Below are positions 1 to 9,405 of a stretch of DNA of 64,000 nt, in pieces. Within the stretch, counting starts at the first letter, position 1, and each line of letters opens with the position of its first letter. Below the pieces are notes generated by a model. That model did not search any database. It was not told where the DNA came from and was given only the letters and a program-made list of their open reading frames with translations. Source of the DNA: Gracilaria domingensis (taxonomy: Eukaryota; Rhodophyta; Florideophyceae; Gracilariales; Gracilariaceae); contig VCMS01000025.1 in assembly GCA_022539475.1 (NCBI GenBank), forward strand, positions 62,001 through 126,000. Reading direction: 5' to 3'. The translations under genes were made by a program, and so were the position numbers.

Positions 1-2479
1 ACGTTAATTAAGGTGCAAAATTACACAATATGGGCTATTAATTTAGAACGGATTTTTGCTTGAGGTTTTCTAGTTTGACGAATCTTAAAGATCAACGTTG
101 ATCTTTAAGATTCGTTATTAGCCTTTGCAGCTATAGCTAGCTAATACTTTTGAGATCTTTTACTGGTTGCATCTTGCTTTGTTTGTATTACAAACTTTGT
201 AATCACGCACTTTTTGTTATTGCTGTTCTAGAAATGAAGTCTACAAATTGCTTCGTGCTATTGCTTTTAGTCAGTCTTTTTTTTGGGCCTGTTCTTTTAG
301 AGCAATATTCAGTTGTGGTATATAAGACTGTGGCTGTAGTTAGAATATTGCTTAGGGTCCCGGCCGGCAAAGGTTGATCTAAAGAGGACTCTTTCTCTTG
401 AGGATGTGAGAAAAGCGTTCTACGCGCCACGCAGATCGAATTGACCTGGAGCGGCAAATAAGGAGCCGCATCCCGTCGCAAGAGACACGTGGTTGCAACT
501 GTTTTAGTCGGAGCGAATGTACTTTTCATCTTGTAATGAGTACACTTATGTTATGGACAAAGAACTTTCTAGATACCTGAGCGGGGAACGTGGTGATCAT
601 CACCATGACCAACTCGCAAGATTGTTGCCCGGTGTCGTCAATCACAAGAGGAAGAATTAGTAACAGTTACAAGACATTTATTTAAACTCTATAGGAAAGA
701 CGCGTGCACACACTCGTCTTTTGCTCTAGTGTGTTCAAATAATGATTGCCACTACATTTTGTAAATTGACGCAAATGCAGCCAAACTATGACGCCAAACG
801 CCCAAATCGAAGAGCCAACTGCTACTGACGTGTCTCTATCGAACATGCAAGCTAAAGTGGATGAAGCTTACTGGCCACGTTGTGCGATAGACGCTACGAT
901 TTGGCATGCGCCGTGTCACGCAGTATTATAAATAAACGTAGTGATGCTCGATGTCAATGGCCATGCAGCAAACATGTTCTCCTTCGCCGAGCCACGTAAG
1001 TTTAGACCAGGCTTGAAGCCTCACCGGCATCCTGATTTCCGCAGGCAACTTTGAGTGATCACTAGGAGTTACCATACCGGGGTGTCAGTCGTCAATTACG
1101 AGGCAAAAGGACGCTCAAGTGAAGCATTTGGCTGCATGGCAAGAAGGAGTTTTGAGATATGACCGTACCGTGTGTGGTGGACATTGGTGCGTTGAGAAGG
1201 GATGTGCGTGTAACTCATAAGCTTCTGTAAGGGACTGGGGACCGAAACAGCGCAAATTCGGCACATCGCCAGGGAAAGGCATTTCCTTTGGCCCGAAGGG
1301 AAGCTGGTTTTCTCTTGCTTCGGGTTTCCTGTCGTGATGCAGCCGACAAGTCAACGGCTGCACGCACAACGTGATGGGTAGCGATAGAGAAAATCATTTG
1401 ACGTTGTTGCTTGTCGGTGCGACAGGCAGCTTGTCAAAGAGCTTTTGACTCAACGGAGTCCAACGGCGAACATTAGATGTTGCTGCGGCGACGGTCAGCA
1501 CGGTCTATTTCATGCAGTGTATCATACGGTTAATCGCTATGGGCAATAAAGTGGGTGGTGGACCATTTGAATTATGTTGACGGGGTGCTTCAACGCATGA
1601 GTTGACGAGTGATGGGCAGGGGTGTTCCATTGAACAAATTGGGTAGCTCCAGAAATAAAGGCGTTTGTTGGGCGTCGGGGACGAAAGGTACGGCAGCTGG
1701 GCGGTGGTGCCAACGTGTGGAAGAAGAAGCAGGGTTTCTCTCAAGACGAGTGCGACAAGAAAAGGAAGCAAAAGATTGGCATGGCCAGCGTTGATGAGCG
1801 GTTGACGTGCTTGTTGTAGGTTACACGGGTTTGATTGCCAGGGCGCAGAGAAAAGGGTTTCCAAAGTTGATTTGGGTTGGCGCAGCTGGGCGAAGAATGG
1901 TGTGAGGATGATGGTTTGGTGAAAGTGGGTGAAAGCGTGACATTGCTTCCGAGCCGAGCCGAGCCGAACGAGATGTTGTGGATGCTTCAATTGTAGGGGC
2001 GAGTGATTCTGTGAATCACTCTTGGAGTGTGTGTACTCGTGATATGATAGCGCTGTAGTAAATTACGAAACTGGCAGCAACAAAGGCGGGCTGGGATAAG
2101 GTTACTTGGTTTGGAGCAGCGTTGTGCATGGCATGACGTTCAAAAAACATGGATGCAAGTGTGTTGAGGCGAGCGATGCAGCCGGCGCATACAGCACGCA
2201 TTCATAGCTACCCTTGTACACATAAACGTGGCGCGGACTCGTAACCTTACCAAGAATGGACGAGGTTTGAACATACACGACCAAAGACTTGGGCACGGCG
2301 CAAATGCGTGAGCCAAAGTGGCTGTTGTGCGAGAAAAATGGGAGACAGCCGAATAACATGCTTCCAAACTGCACGTGCGCGGCGGTGTTGGGCGCGGGGT
2401 GCATCACTCGCGGCAGGAGGATTTAAGGCGGCTGCTCAGCGGCGCGCGGGCGGCGGCCGCACGCGCAGCGGCGGCGAAC
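1..2479. other. Gene-poor left edge
   Basis: No convincing gene in about 2.5 kb. Open frames here are short, mostly lack ATG, and show no family motif. The one clear structure is the palindrome at 78-115. A TATAAATA string at 927-934 lies only 10 nt upstream of an ATG that opens a 36-codon frame at 944, which is too close to act as an ordinary TATA box for it. GC content rises abruptly from about 2,400 onward. Confidence 0.6.
78..115. repeat. Perfect 38-bp palindrome
   Basis: The two halves are exact reverse complements about the centre AAC|GTT (between 96 and 97), with no spacer. The outer part reads ACGAATCTTAAAGATC on the left. It can form a 19-bp cruciform or RNA hairpin. Nothing in the flanks identifies it as part of a known element. 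Confidence 0.9.
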
Positions 2480-2917
2480 ATGGCGCGCTCCAGGAGAAGC
2501 GGCGACAGCGCGCGGCGGCACGCGGTGGTGTGGCGCGGCGAGCTGCAGCTGATCGGGGCGACGACGCGCTACACGGCGCGCGCGCGCGCGCAGGCGCTGG
2601 GCGCGGCGCGCGCGCGCGCGGCGCAGCCGCTGCGGCTGCCGCGGCGCGTGGCGCTGCGCGCGTCGAGCTCGGTGCGGCGCGCGGCGGTGGCGCCGCTGCT
2701 GCGCGCGGCGGCGGCGCGCGCGCTGCTGGAGCCCGTGGACGGGAAGGGCGCGCGCGCGCACGACGCGCGCGTGGCGGCCGTGGCGCGGCTGCTGTGCGCG
2801 GCCGACCGCGCGTTCTGCGTGCGCGTGGCGGGCGCGCGGCTGCTGGTGGTTGGCGAGCGCGACGGCGCCGCGCCGCCGCGCCTCGTGGCCGCGTGGGTGG
2901 CGGCGCGCCGCGCGTAG
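2480..2917 (+). CDS. Unknown 145-aa Arg/Ala-rich protein in GC island
   Basis: I do not recognise this protein. The ATG at 2480 follows a purine-rich leader; the frame ends at a TAG at 2915. The protein is dominated by Ala and Arg because of extreme GC content, but non-random segments remain: VVWRGELQLIGATTRY near the N-terminus and RLLVVGERDGAAPPRLVAAW near the C-terminus. The opening V-W-x-G-x-L pattern followed by LPRRV is faintly reminiscent of SPOC domains, but I would not assign it. All strands in this island are open for long stretches because stop codons are rare at this composition, so the reality of the gene is uncertain. It is co-oriented with the oxygenase gene 170 bp downstream. 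Confidence 0.45.
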   Translation: MARSRRSGDSARRHAVVWRGELQLIGATTRYTARARAQALGAARARAAQPLRLPRRVALRASSSVRRAAVAPLLRAAAARALLEPVDGKGARAHDARVAAVARLLCAADRAFCVRVAGARLLVVGERDGAAPPRLVAAWVAARRA

Positions 2918-3040
2918 ATAGCCGCGCGCGCCGCGCGTGGCCACGTGCGAGCCGCGCGCGACGCGTGGCCACGTGCGAGCCGCGAGCCGCGCGCTTGCGC
3001 TGAAACAAACGAGTTTGCGCTTGCGCTTTGCGTTTGGGGT

Positions 3041-3070
3041 TTGCGCTTGCGCTTGCGCTTGCGCTTGCGC
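3041..3070. repeat. (TTGCGC)5 hexamer minisatellite
   Basis: Five exact tandem TTGCGC units end 16 bp before the start codon of the oxygenase-like gene, so the array lies in its 5' leader. Related imperfect units extend upstream to about 3,013. Alternating purine-pyrimidine CG runs continue on both sides. Confidence 0.85.
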
Positions 3071-3086
3071 GCGCGCGGCGATTGCG

Positions 3087-4079
3087 ATGGCGGACGACGG
3101 CGCGCGGCGGCGGCGGCGGCGGCGGTGGTGGTGGTGGTGGAGCGCGCTGCACGCCGGCGTGCTGCTGGCGGCCGTGGCGCTCGCGTTCCGGCTCGGGCAG
3201 CGCGCGCCGGCGGCGGCGCGGCGCGGCACGCCGGCGGCGCGGCGCGGCACGCCGGCGGCGCGGCGCGGCAAGGCGGCGGCGGCGCGGCCGCGCGGCGCGA
3301 CGATGGTGCTGGAGTCGCTGTGGTGCACGCGCATCGCGCGCACGCACCTGCGCACGCACCCGCACATCGGCAACCTGACGCGCTTCAACGAGCAGCTGGG
3401 CGCGCAGATCGAGGCGGACCACGCGGCGTTCCTGCGCGCGCACGCGGCGGCGGCGCGCGGCGACGCGTCGGCGGCCAACGACCTGTTCTTCGAGTTCCAG
3501 AGCGGCGCGGGCGGCGCGTTCAACCGCTCGCGCGGCGCGCTGCAGGCGCGGCTGGACGCGCTGTCGTTCCGGCGCGGCGCGCCGTTCGGCACGCTGTGGC
3601 GCGCGGCGGCGGCGCTGGCCGACGCGGCGCTGGCCGCGTGGCCCGCGGCGGCGGCGCGCAGCGCGCGCGCGCGCCGGCTGCAGGCGTGGGCGAGCGTGCA
3701 CGGCGGCGGCGGCAGCCGCCACGCGCTGCACGTGCACGCGCGCGCCACGCTGTCCATCGTGTACTACGTGCGCGCGCCGCGCGGCGCGGGCGCGCTGCGG
3801 CTGCTGGACGCGCGCGGGCCGCGGCCGCCGTTCGAGGGCGACGCGGCGGTGGCGCCCGAGGAGGGGCTCATGGTGGCGTTCCCGGGCTGGCTGGCGCACG
3901 AGGTGGAGCCCGGCGCCGGCGCCGCGCGCGCCGCGCGCCGCGTCAGCGTCGTGTTCAACGTCGTGGGCGGCTGGGAGGGCACCGACGAGGGCGACGCCGC
4001 CGCCGTGCCGCTCGGCGACTGGCGCTCGCGCCGCGCGTGCGGCTGGACGCTGGACGGGCTGCCCGACGCCGCGTGCTGA
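3087..4079 (+). CDS. Membrane-anchored 2OG-Fe(II) oxygenase-like protein
   Basis: 330 aa from the ATG at 3087. The N-terminus carries a run of seven Arg and five Trp, then a hydrophobic anchor (about residues 20-37) in type II orientation, then low-complexity RRGTPAA repeats. Residues about 205-290 match the 2OG-Fe(II) oxygenase family of the PF13759 type: a WASV strand, H215-V-H217, SIVYYVRAP, a GAL..LDARG strand, FPGWLAHEVEP with H271, and a final RVSVVFN strand. The HxH...H arrangement is what I would expect for the iron site. Family members hydroxylate proteins or small molecules; the substrate here is unknown. A luminal (Golgi/ER) catalytic domain is inferred from the anchor. Codon third positions are almost all G or C. 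Confident of family, not of function. Confidence 0.75.
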   Translation: MADDGARRRRRRRWWWWWSALHAGVLLAAVALAFRLGQRAPAAARRGTPAARRGTPAARRGKAAAARPRGATMVLESLWCTRIARTHLRTHPHIGNLTRFNEQLGAQIEADHAAFLRAHAAAARGDASAANDLFFEFQSGAGGAFNRSRGALQARLDALSFRRGAPFGTLWRAAAALADAALAAWPAAAARSARARRLQAWASVHGGGGSRHALHVHARATLSIVYYVRAPRGAGALRLLDARGPRPPFEGDAAVAPEEGLMVAFPGWLAHEVEPGAGAARAARRVSVVFNVVGGWEGTDEGDAAAVPLGDWRSRRACGWTLDGLPDAAC

Positions 4080-4099
4080 TGTCAGCATTCTAAGCCTTG

Positions 4100-4173
4100 T
4101 ACCCCCAGCAGCGCTCCAACCTGCGACCCTGCCGTTATTAGCACCATGCTCGAACCGACTGAGCTATGGAGGC
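4100..4173 (-). tRNA. tRNA-Ile(AAU)-like locus, probably decayed
   Basis: A 74-nt cloverleaf reads on the minus strand: acceptor GCCTCCA pairing with TGGGGGT (with two G-U wobbles), D stem GCTC/GAGC, anticodon loop CTAATAA giving anticodon AAU (Ile), five-base variable loop, discriminator A. Conserved positions are altered: the T loop reads TTGGAGC, so the invariant C56 is G; pair 53-61 is G-G; the anticodon stem has one G-G mismatch; D-loop A21 is C. The B box is therefore broken, and no T-run terminator follows on the minus strand. I read it as a tRNA gene losing function, or a recent pseudogene, between the oxygenase-like gene and RsmE. Confidence 0.7.
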
Positions 4174-4207
4174 CGCGCGCGCGCTTTACAACTCGCCAAA
4201 CGTGTGT

Positions 4208-4506
4208 TCACGCCCCCGCCTCCGCCCCCGCCTCCGCCTCCGCCTCCGCCTCCGCCTCCGCCTCCGCCTCCGCCTCCGCGCCGCGCGTCTCCACCGCCCA
4301 CCGCCGCCGCCGCCACCGCAGCCCCTCGTGCACCAGCGCCAGCGCGCCCACCACGGCCGTCTCGGAGCGCAGCACGCGGTCGCCGAGCCGCACGGCGCCA
4401 AAGCCGCCGCGCAGCCAGCGCGCCACCTCGTCGTCGCTCCACCCGCCCTCGGGCCCCACCGCCAGCACCACCGCGTCGCCCGCCCCGCGCGCCACCTCCG
4501 CCACCA

Positions 4507-4538
<32 letters not shown>

Positions 4539-4797
4539 CCGCCGCCCGCGCCCGCGTCCGCGACGCGCGGGTGCGCCACCAGCGCCGTGCGCCCCGCCCC
4601 GCCGTACGCCGCCGCCAGCGCGCGCACGCCGCGCCGGTCCTGCAGCACCTGCGGCAGCCGGCTGTCCTGCGCCGCCTGCTGCACGCCCTCCACCAGCAGC
4701 CGCCGGATGCGCGGCGCGTCGCTCACGTCGCGCGGCGCGTCCGCGTCGTCGCGCGCAGCCGCAGCCGCCGCGTCGCCGTCCGCCGCCGGCTCGCCGT

Positions 4798-4852
<55 letters not shown>

Positions 4853-5269
4853 GCCATCGCCGCGCAGCAGCCGGCTCTGCCAGTACGTCGCCTCCGTCTT
4901 CTCGCCGTCGATCAGCACCACGCGCCGCACGCCCACCGCCGCCGCCGCCTGCAGGATGCGCGCCGTCGCCTTGGGCCGCTGCATCGCCAGCAGCAGCGTC
5001 ACGTCTGCCGCGTGCGCGCCGCCGCGCCGCCCGCGCGCCGGCAGCCGCAGCGTGCACGACCCGTCCGCGTGCACGTCGCACTCCGCCGCGTCGTGCAGGA
5101 ACGCGCCCTCCACCGCCACGCGCAGCGCGCAGCGCGCGCGCCCGCCGCTCAGCAGCAGCCGGATGTGGCGCGCGCGCGCGTCGCCCGCGCCCAGCACCGC
5201 CGTGGCGCCGTCGCCGCCCGCCAGATCGGCCGCCGTCAGCAGCACGCGGTTGAGCGCGCCCAGCCCCAT
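4208..5269 (-). CDS. rsmE: 16S rRNA (uracil1498-N3)-methyltransferase RsmE
   Basis: 353 aa using the ATG at 5269, which gives the typical RsmE opening (MGLGALNRVLL). Bacterial RsmE is about 245 aa; the surplus comes from low-complexity inserts. The family's SPOUT core is clear: LLLAMQRPKATARILQ, GVRRVVLIDGEKTE.TYWQSR, LLVEGVQQA, LAVGPEGGWSDDE and LGDRVLRSETAVVGAL, the last two forming the knotted SAM site. An uninterrupted run of about 17 Ala, a (GS)n run and a C-terminal (EA)n tail from a CCGCCT repeat interrupt or extend the domain. The protein methylates U1498 of small-subunit rRNA in bacteria, so a plastid or mitochondrial ribosome is the likely target. The frame is open upstream to 5611, so a longer transit-like N-terminus is possible. 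Confidence 0.85.
4211..4280. repeat. (CCGCCT)n hexamer array inside rsmE 3' end
   Basis: About ten CCGCCT-type hexamers, perfect over the right part, lie at the end of the RsmE frame and encode alternating Glu-Ala on the minus strand up to the stop codon. Copy-number change by whole hexamers would lengthen the tail without a frameshift. Confidence 0.85.
4799..4852. repeat. (GCC)n trinucleotide array in rsmE
   Basis: A long uninterrupted trinucleotide run inside the RsmE frame that encodes polyalanine. It separates two conserved SPOUT segments, so it is an insertion in a loop of the enzyme and not a terminal tail. Confidence 0.85.
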
Positions 5270-5713
5270 CGCGCGCGCCGCGTCGCCGCCGAGTCGCGCT
5301 CGCCGCGCCGCCGCGCGCCGCGGGCCGCGCCGCGCGCCGTAGCGCGCCCCCTGTGGTACACGTGCGCGTGCGCGCGCGGGGCGCGTTGCGCACACGCGGT
5401 GCGCGAGGCGCGCCTTTTTTGGCAAACGTGGCGCGCCTCCTCGGTGCTGCCGCGCGCGCCGCGTCACCCGCGCGCGCGTCGCGCCGGTCTCGCGCTGTCG
5501 CCGCCCCGCGCCGTTGCGCCGTGCGCTCGCCGCCTTCGGCCCGCGTTGCGCCGCCGTCCTCGCCGCCGCCGCCCAGCCGCCCCGCCGTGCGCGCCGTGCC
5601 GTCGCAACCATGTCGTTTTCTCCGCTGCCGCGCGCACTCGTCTTCCTCGCCGCCGCCGCCGCCGCTGTGTCACTGCTGCGCCGCCCTGCGCGGCGGAACC
5701 TTCTTGCTCCAAC
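5270..5713. promoter_or_regulatory. Divergent GC-rich spacer between rsmE and the Hint gene
   Basis: 444 bp separate the two divergent start codons. The region is very GC-rich with CG-alternating runs; I see no TATA box. It probably holds both promoters, and part of it may encode an N-terminal extension of RsmE because that frame stays open. Confidence 0.5.
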
Positions 5714-5894
5714 ATGAGCTGCATGCGCCTCTGTTGGCTCGCTTGCCTGGCCGCCTCGCTTTCCTTCAGCGCTTCCGAGGCGCAGCCCTCGCAGCGTCAG
5801 CTTACTTTCCTGCCAAAGGGGCCGGGACGTCCCACCTTTGTCGCACCTGACATTGACGTTCCTTCTCTGCCGTCGTCATCAACCACCTCCGACC

Positions 5895-5926
<32 letters not shown>

Positions 5927-7115
5927 CCCGCTCCCCAAGTTGTTCCGGAGGAGCCAGTTGCTGAAGCAGAGGACGATAGCGCCGCTGCTGATGATGTCGT
6001 CGCCACCGATTCCGCCGAGGATGAGCAAGCGCCAATCGTTTTGCCACCCGCCACGCCCTCGGAATCAGCATCGCCAACGCCGGCTGCCGCCCCAGTTGTA
6101 CTCGCACCCATTGCATCTGCCACACCAGCTGCCGCTGACGCTGAGCCTGCTCCCGTGGCGCCGCCGCCACCGACCGACCTTTCCTCCATTCCCACCGCAG
6201 CCGGCAACGGCCAGGGCTACTTCCCGTGCCATCCGAACAAGGCCAGAAAGCAGACCGAGGTCACCTGTACTCACGTTCAAATGCCCCCGGCGCTCTGTTC
6301 GCGATGCCCCTTGAAGCCCGTCACCGCCAAAGGCATGTTCGCGCGTTGCAACGATATTTTCGACCTTGACATCCCAATGTGTGAACAGGCCCTCGACGAG
6401 TACGTTGCGCTCAACTCTGCGTGTGACCCTGTCAGAGCTGCAGACGTTGCCGCGTGGAAGGCCGGAGATGCTGCCGCCGCCACAGAGCTGGACTACTTTT
6501 TGTACTCTGTTTGCGAGCTTTGCTGCGATTGCGTTCCTATGGGCATTTCCGCCGACGACTACGCGTCCCTGAGCGCTGCGCACACGCCGCAGAATCCAAC
6601 GCTCTGGGCTGCGGATCGCGGAAATTGTCCGGCTCATGCCCAGTATGATCTGTGTAACGTGTTCCCTAGCGTCCAATATCTCATCAAGCCGGGCGAGGCT
6701 GTCACGGCAAAGCCGCCCGCTTGTCCGCCGTTGGGTCTTTGGCTCAATTCGGACCGTTCCACCAACTGGCAGATCAATCCAGACGCGTCGATCGACGCAG
6801 ACACGAGGGATTTCCTCAACGCCGCTTTGGCGGCCTTGGACTGCGACAGTGAAGGCACGTGGAAGACCTGTTACCACATGGAAGACCTGCAGAACCATAT
6901 TGATATTCCGCAAGACGTGGAATCGGTTCCTGATTTGGATGTTGCTGCTCAGGATGATGCTACCGGCTCCGAGCAGCTTACTACTCCTGCTGTGGTCACC
7001 GACCCTGCTGCTGCGACAGACCCTGTCACCCCTGCTGCTGATTCTGTTAGCCCCGCGGCTCCTGCAGATCCTGCACCTGCAGCCCCTGCACCTGCCGCTC
7101 CAGCGCCGGCTCCGA

Positions 7116-7150
<35 letters not shown>

Positions 7151-8035
7151 ACTCCGGCTCCAGCTCCTGCAGCTCCTGCAGCTCCTGCAGCTCCTGCAGC
7201 TCCTGCGCCCGCTGCAGCGGCTACAGACAAAGACTCTACGTCTGACATCACGCCTGATGCCGCCGCCGCTTCCACGGCATCTGCCGCTCCAGCTGCTCCT
7301 ACGACAACTACTTCTGCTCCAGAAGATACCACTACCACTGTTCCAGCATCTACCGGTGGCACACCAACTACGACTGAAACCACTGATGGCACGCCGATGA
7401 CGGTCGGTGGTCAAGAGAATGGAATATACGGTTCTCCAACTGCTTCGCCACCAAGCGATGGACAATCCTCCTGCTTCCCGGCCACCGCTACGGTTGAGCT
7501 CTCTTCTGGAGTGCACATCCCAATGCACCAACTCAGAATTGGCGATCGCGTTCGCGTATCAGCGGATCAGTTTTCGGATGTTTACATGTTCTCCCACCGC
7601 GATATCACAGCGTCAGATCCGTCATACGTCCGTATCACTACGACAAACACTTCTGTAACGATGACGACAGGACATTATCTGCCGGTTGTCAAGAATGTTG
7701 CGGGGAGAGGACACGTATTTATACAGGCGCAGTATGTGGAGGTTGGAGATCGTGTCCAACTTGCTTCTGGGCAATGGTCGATGGTAACCGACGTTTTGCC
7801 GGATGAGGCGACTGGTTTGTTCAATCCCCATACTTTTGCCGGCACGATTTGCGTGGACGGTGTTGTGGCATCGACGTTTACTCGTTCCGTGTCTGCAGAT
7901 GCAGCGCAGGCGTTGTTGTCACCGGTGAGAGCCCTTTACTGGATGGGAATTGCTCGTGAAAGACTATTGGGCAACTGGTTTGTCCAAGGTGTTGATCAGA
8001 GTTTGACATCCTTTGCGCAAACGATAAGCTTGTGA
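5714..8035 (+). CDS. Secreted protein with Hedgehog-type Hint (Hog) module
   Basis: 773 aa from the ATG at 5714. A signal peptide (MRLCWLACLAASLSFSASEA) is followed by Pro-Ala repeats, a Cys-rich domain of about 230 residues that I cannot name (CPLKP, YSVCELCCDC, CPPLGLWL), a second long Pro/Ala/Thr linker, then a Hint module from Cys587. The module opens C-FPATATVEL, has the G-D-RV strand (LRIGDRV), T651-T-G-H654 equivalent to the Hedgehog TxxH, and GLFNPHTFAGTICVDGVVAS. These are the residues needed for autocleavage before Cys587. The position of the late Hedgehog Cys (ASCY) is Thr (ASTF). By analogy the module would cut off and possibly modify the N-terminal secreted part; no Hedge signalling domain is present. 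There are no introns. It is divergent from rsmE. Confidence 0.85.
7100..7205. repeat. Pro-Ala coding hexamer arrays in the Hint gene linker
   Basis: Tandem CCGGCT and GCTCCTGCA units encode the (PA)n stretch between the Cys-rich domain and the Hint module. A shorter CGCCCG array near 5,900 encodes a similar PA run after the signal peptide. Confidence 0.8.
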
Positions 8036-9284
8036 TATCTTTACTATAGCAATTCGCATCGATTAGGCAAATCTGTACGATCTGAACATTCGTTTCTGAG
8101 GTCTTTGTGTGATGCCTTTTCTCCATTTTAGCTACTATTCTGTTTGAGAGACTTGAACCGGAGCTTTGTAGAGACAAGTTCTTCTTTCCACGTTCGTACT
8201 GAATATAGAACAGGAGCAGAACCATCAGCTCTTGACTCCCGCCTAGAAGATGGATATATACATACCTTACATCCGTATAGAAGAGGATTCGGCTTTCTTC
8301 TCTTGAAACTTGCGGGCGCAATACACCCACATGTTCCAGAAATAAACTCATTCCTTACGTAAGCTTCCGTCTTCAGAACTATCCGACACCAATTCTTGTA
8401 TCAAGAGTTTGTTCATGTTGACTGTGTTGAAATTCTCAACGTAATAAAAAGCCTGTGGCTTTCTCGACTCTGCCACCGAGAGTCACTCTGTAGGAGCACA
8501 CTAAGACTCTGTCCGAGGTTGGGGGATTCAGCCATTATTTTTTGTAGCCGGTTCATCGGTGACGGTGGAAGAGAAGAACAACTTCATCTTTTGAGAATTG
8601 CTATCTTGGGGGCTAAGGATATCGTGATATCCTCGTCCGGGCATGACATCTATCACTCACTTCAGCTGCCAGGGGCTGCCACTCTTCGCGACGGCGACGC
8701 ATTGAACGACTCGAATCAAAATCCTATTTATGAAGAAACAGATAAGATATCATTCCCCAATCTATCACGAAGATACTATAGGCGGATGCACAGAAGAAAG
8801 TGGAAAATTAGCCATCATTTGGCGAGAGCCGGCCCAAGCTTCCGCTTCAACGTGAACTGCACGTTCTTGTTCTTCTCTAGGGAACGCAAGCATAGCTACG
8901 ATGGGCTGACACATAAATTCCTAAGTAATTCAATCCCAATTCTTCTGCCCTGAAGATGCAAAGTTTTCAGCTTCTTTGTCAGCAAATGACTCTCTTCGGA
9001 GCAATGGAAGAAGCTGAACAGGGAACAGCCGAACGTACTAAAGCCGCTACATCTGAACAGCCTGCCACACCGCAACTGGCCATTCTGCCCAGAATGGTGA
9101 AGCTTCTCCACCTGCCGCACCTGCGGCTGCATCCGCAGCGCCTGCAGAAGCACCTGGGGCCGAACTTTCTCGACATTCAAATCTGCATCCGATGTTGCCC
9201 GGCAGAGCAAAAGAAGAAACCTTCAACATGATCATTGCACACCTTCAAATATTTTCGGGAAGAAGATGCACGTGAAGCATACTC

Positions 9285-9405
9285 TAGAAATGATTAAGCA
9301 ATGGCCGTCAAAGTTTTTGGCGTTCTTTAGGAGAGAAGGTTACTTCTAGACGTAGATATAGCCTTACTTTTGCCTCGTAATTGGGGACAGATGACCACAA
9401 AAGAG
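9285..9405. repeat. Dispersed direct repeat, copy A
   Basis: About 120 bp that recur at 10565-10688 in the same orientation. The core ATGGCCGTCAAAGTTTTTGG and the following stretch through GGAGAGAAGGTTAC are identical; the rest differs by substitutions and a one-base shift. No coding frame or terminal inverted repeat is visible. Confidence 0.85.

Noticed and set aside
944-1054. TATAAATA followed by ATG and a GTAAGT...CCGCAG pair
   Set aside because: The ATG is only 10 nt after the TATA string, both spliced and unspliced frames end within 36 codons, and the intron would be about 50 nt.
1505-1990. 161-codon open frame on the minus strand
   Set aside because: Opens with TTG, has no family motif and amino acid use looks random; no support as a gene.
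2423-4093. Several long open frames on both strands in the GC island (up to 550 codons)
   Set aside because: They are shadows: stops are rare at this composition, and only the 3087 frame carries family motifs.
4164-5393. Frames overlapping rsmE in other phases (Arg- or Pro-rich)
   Set aside because: Low-complexity by-products of CCG and GCC repeats; RsmE motifs occur only in the 4208-5269 minus frame.
8396-8953. 185-codon plus-strand frame
   Set aside because: TTG start, no motif, no conserved-looking segment; treated as chance.
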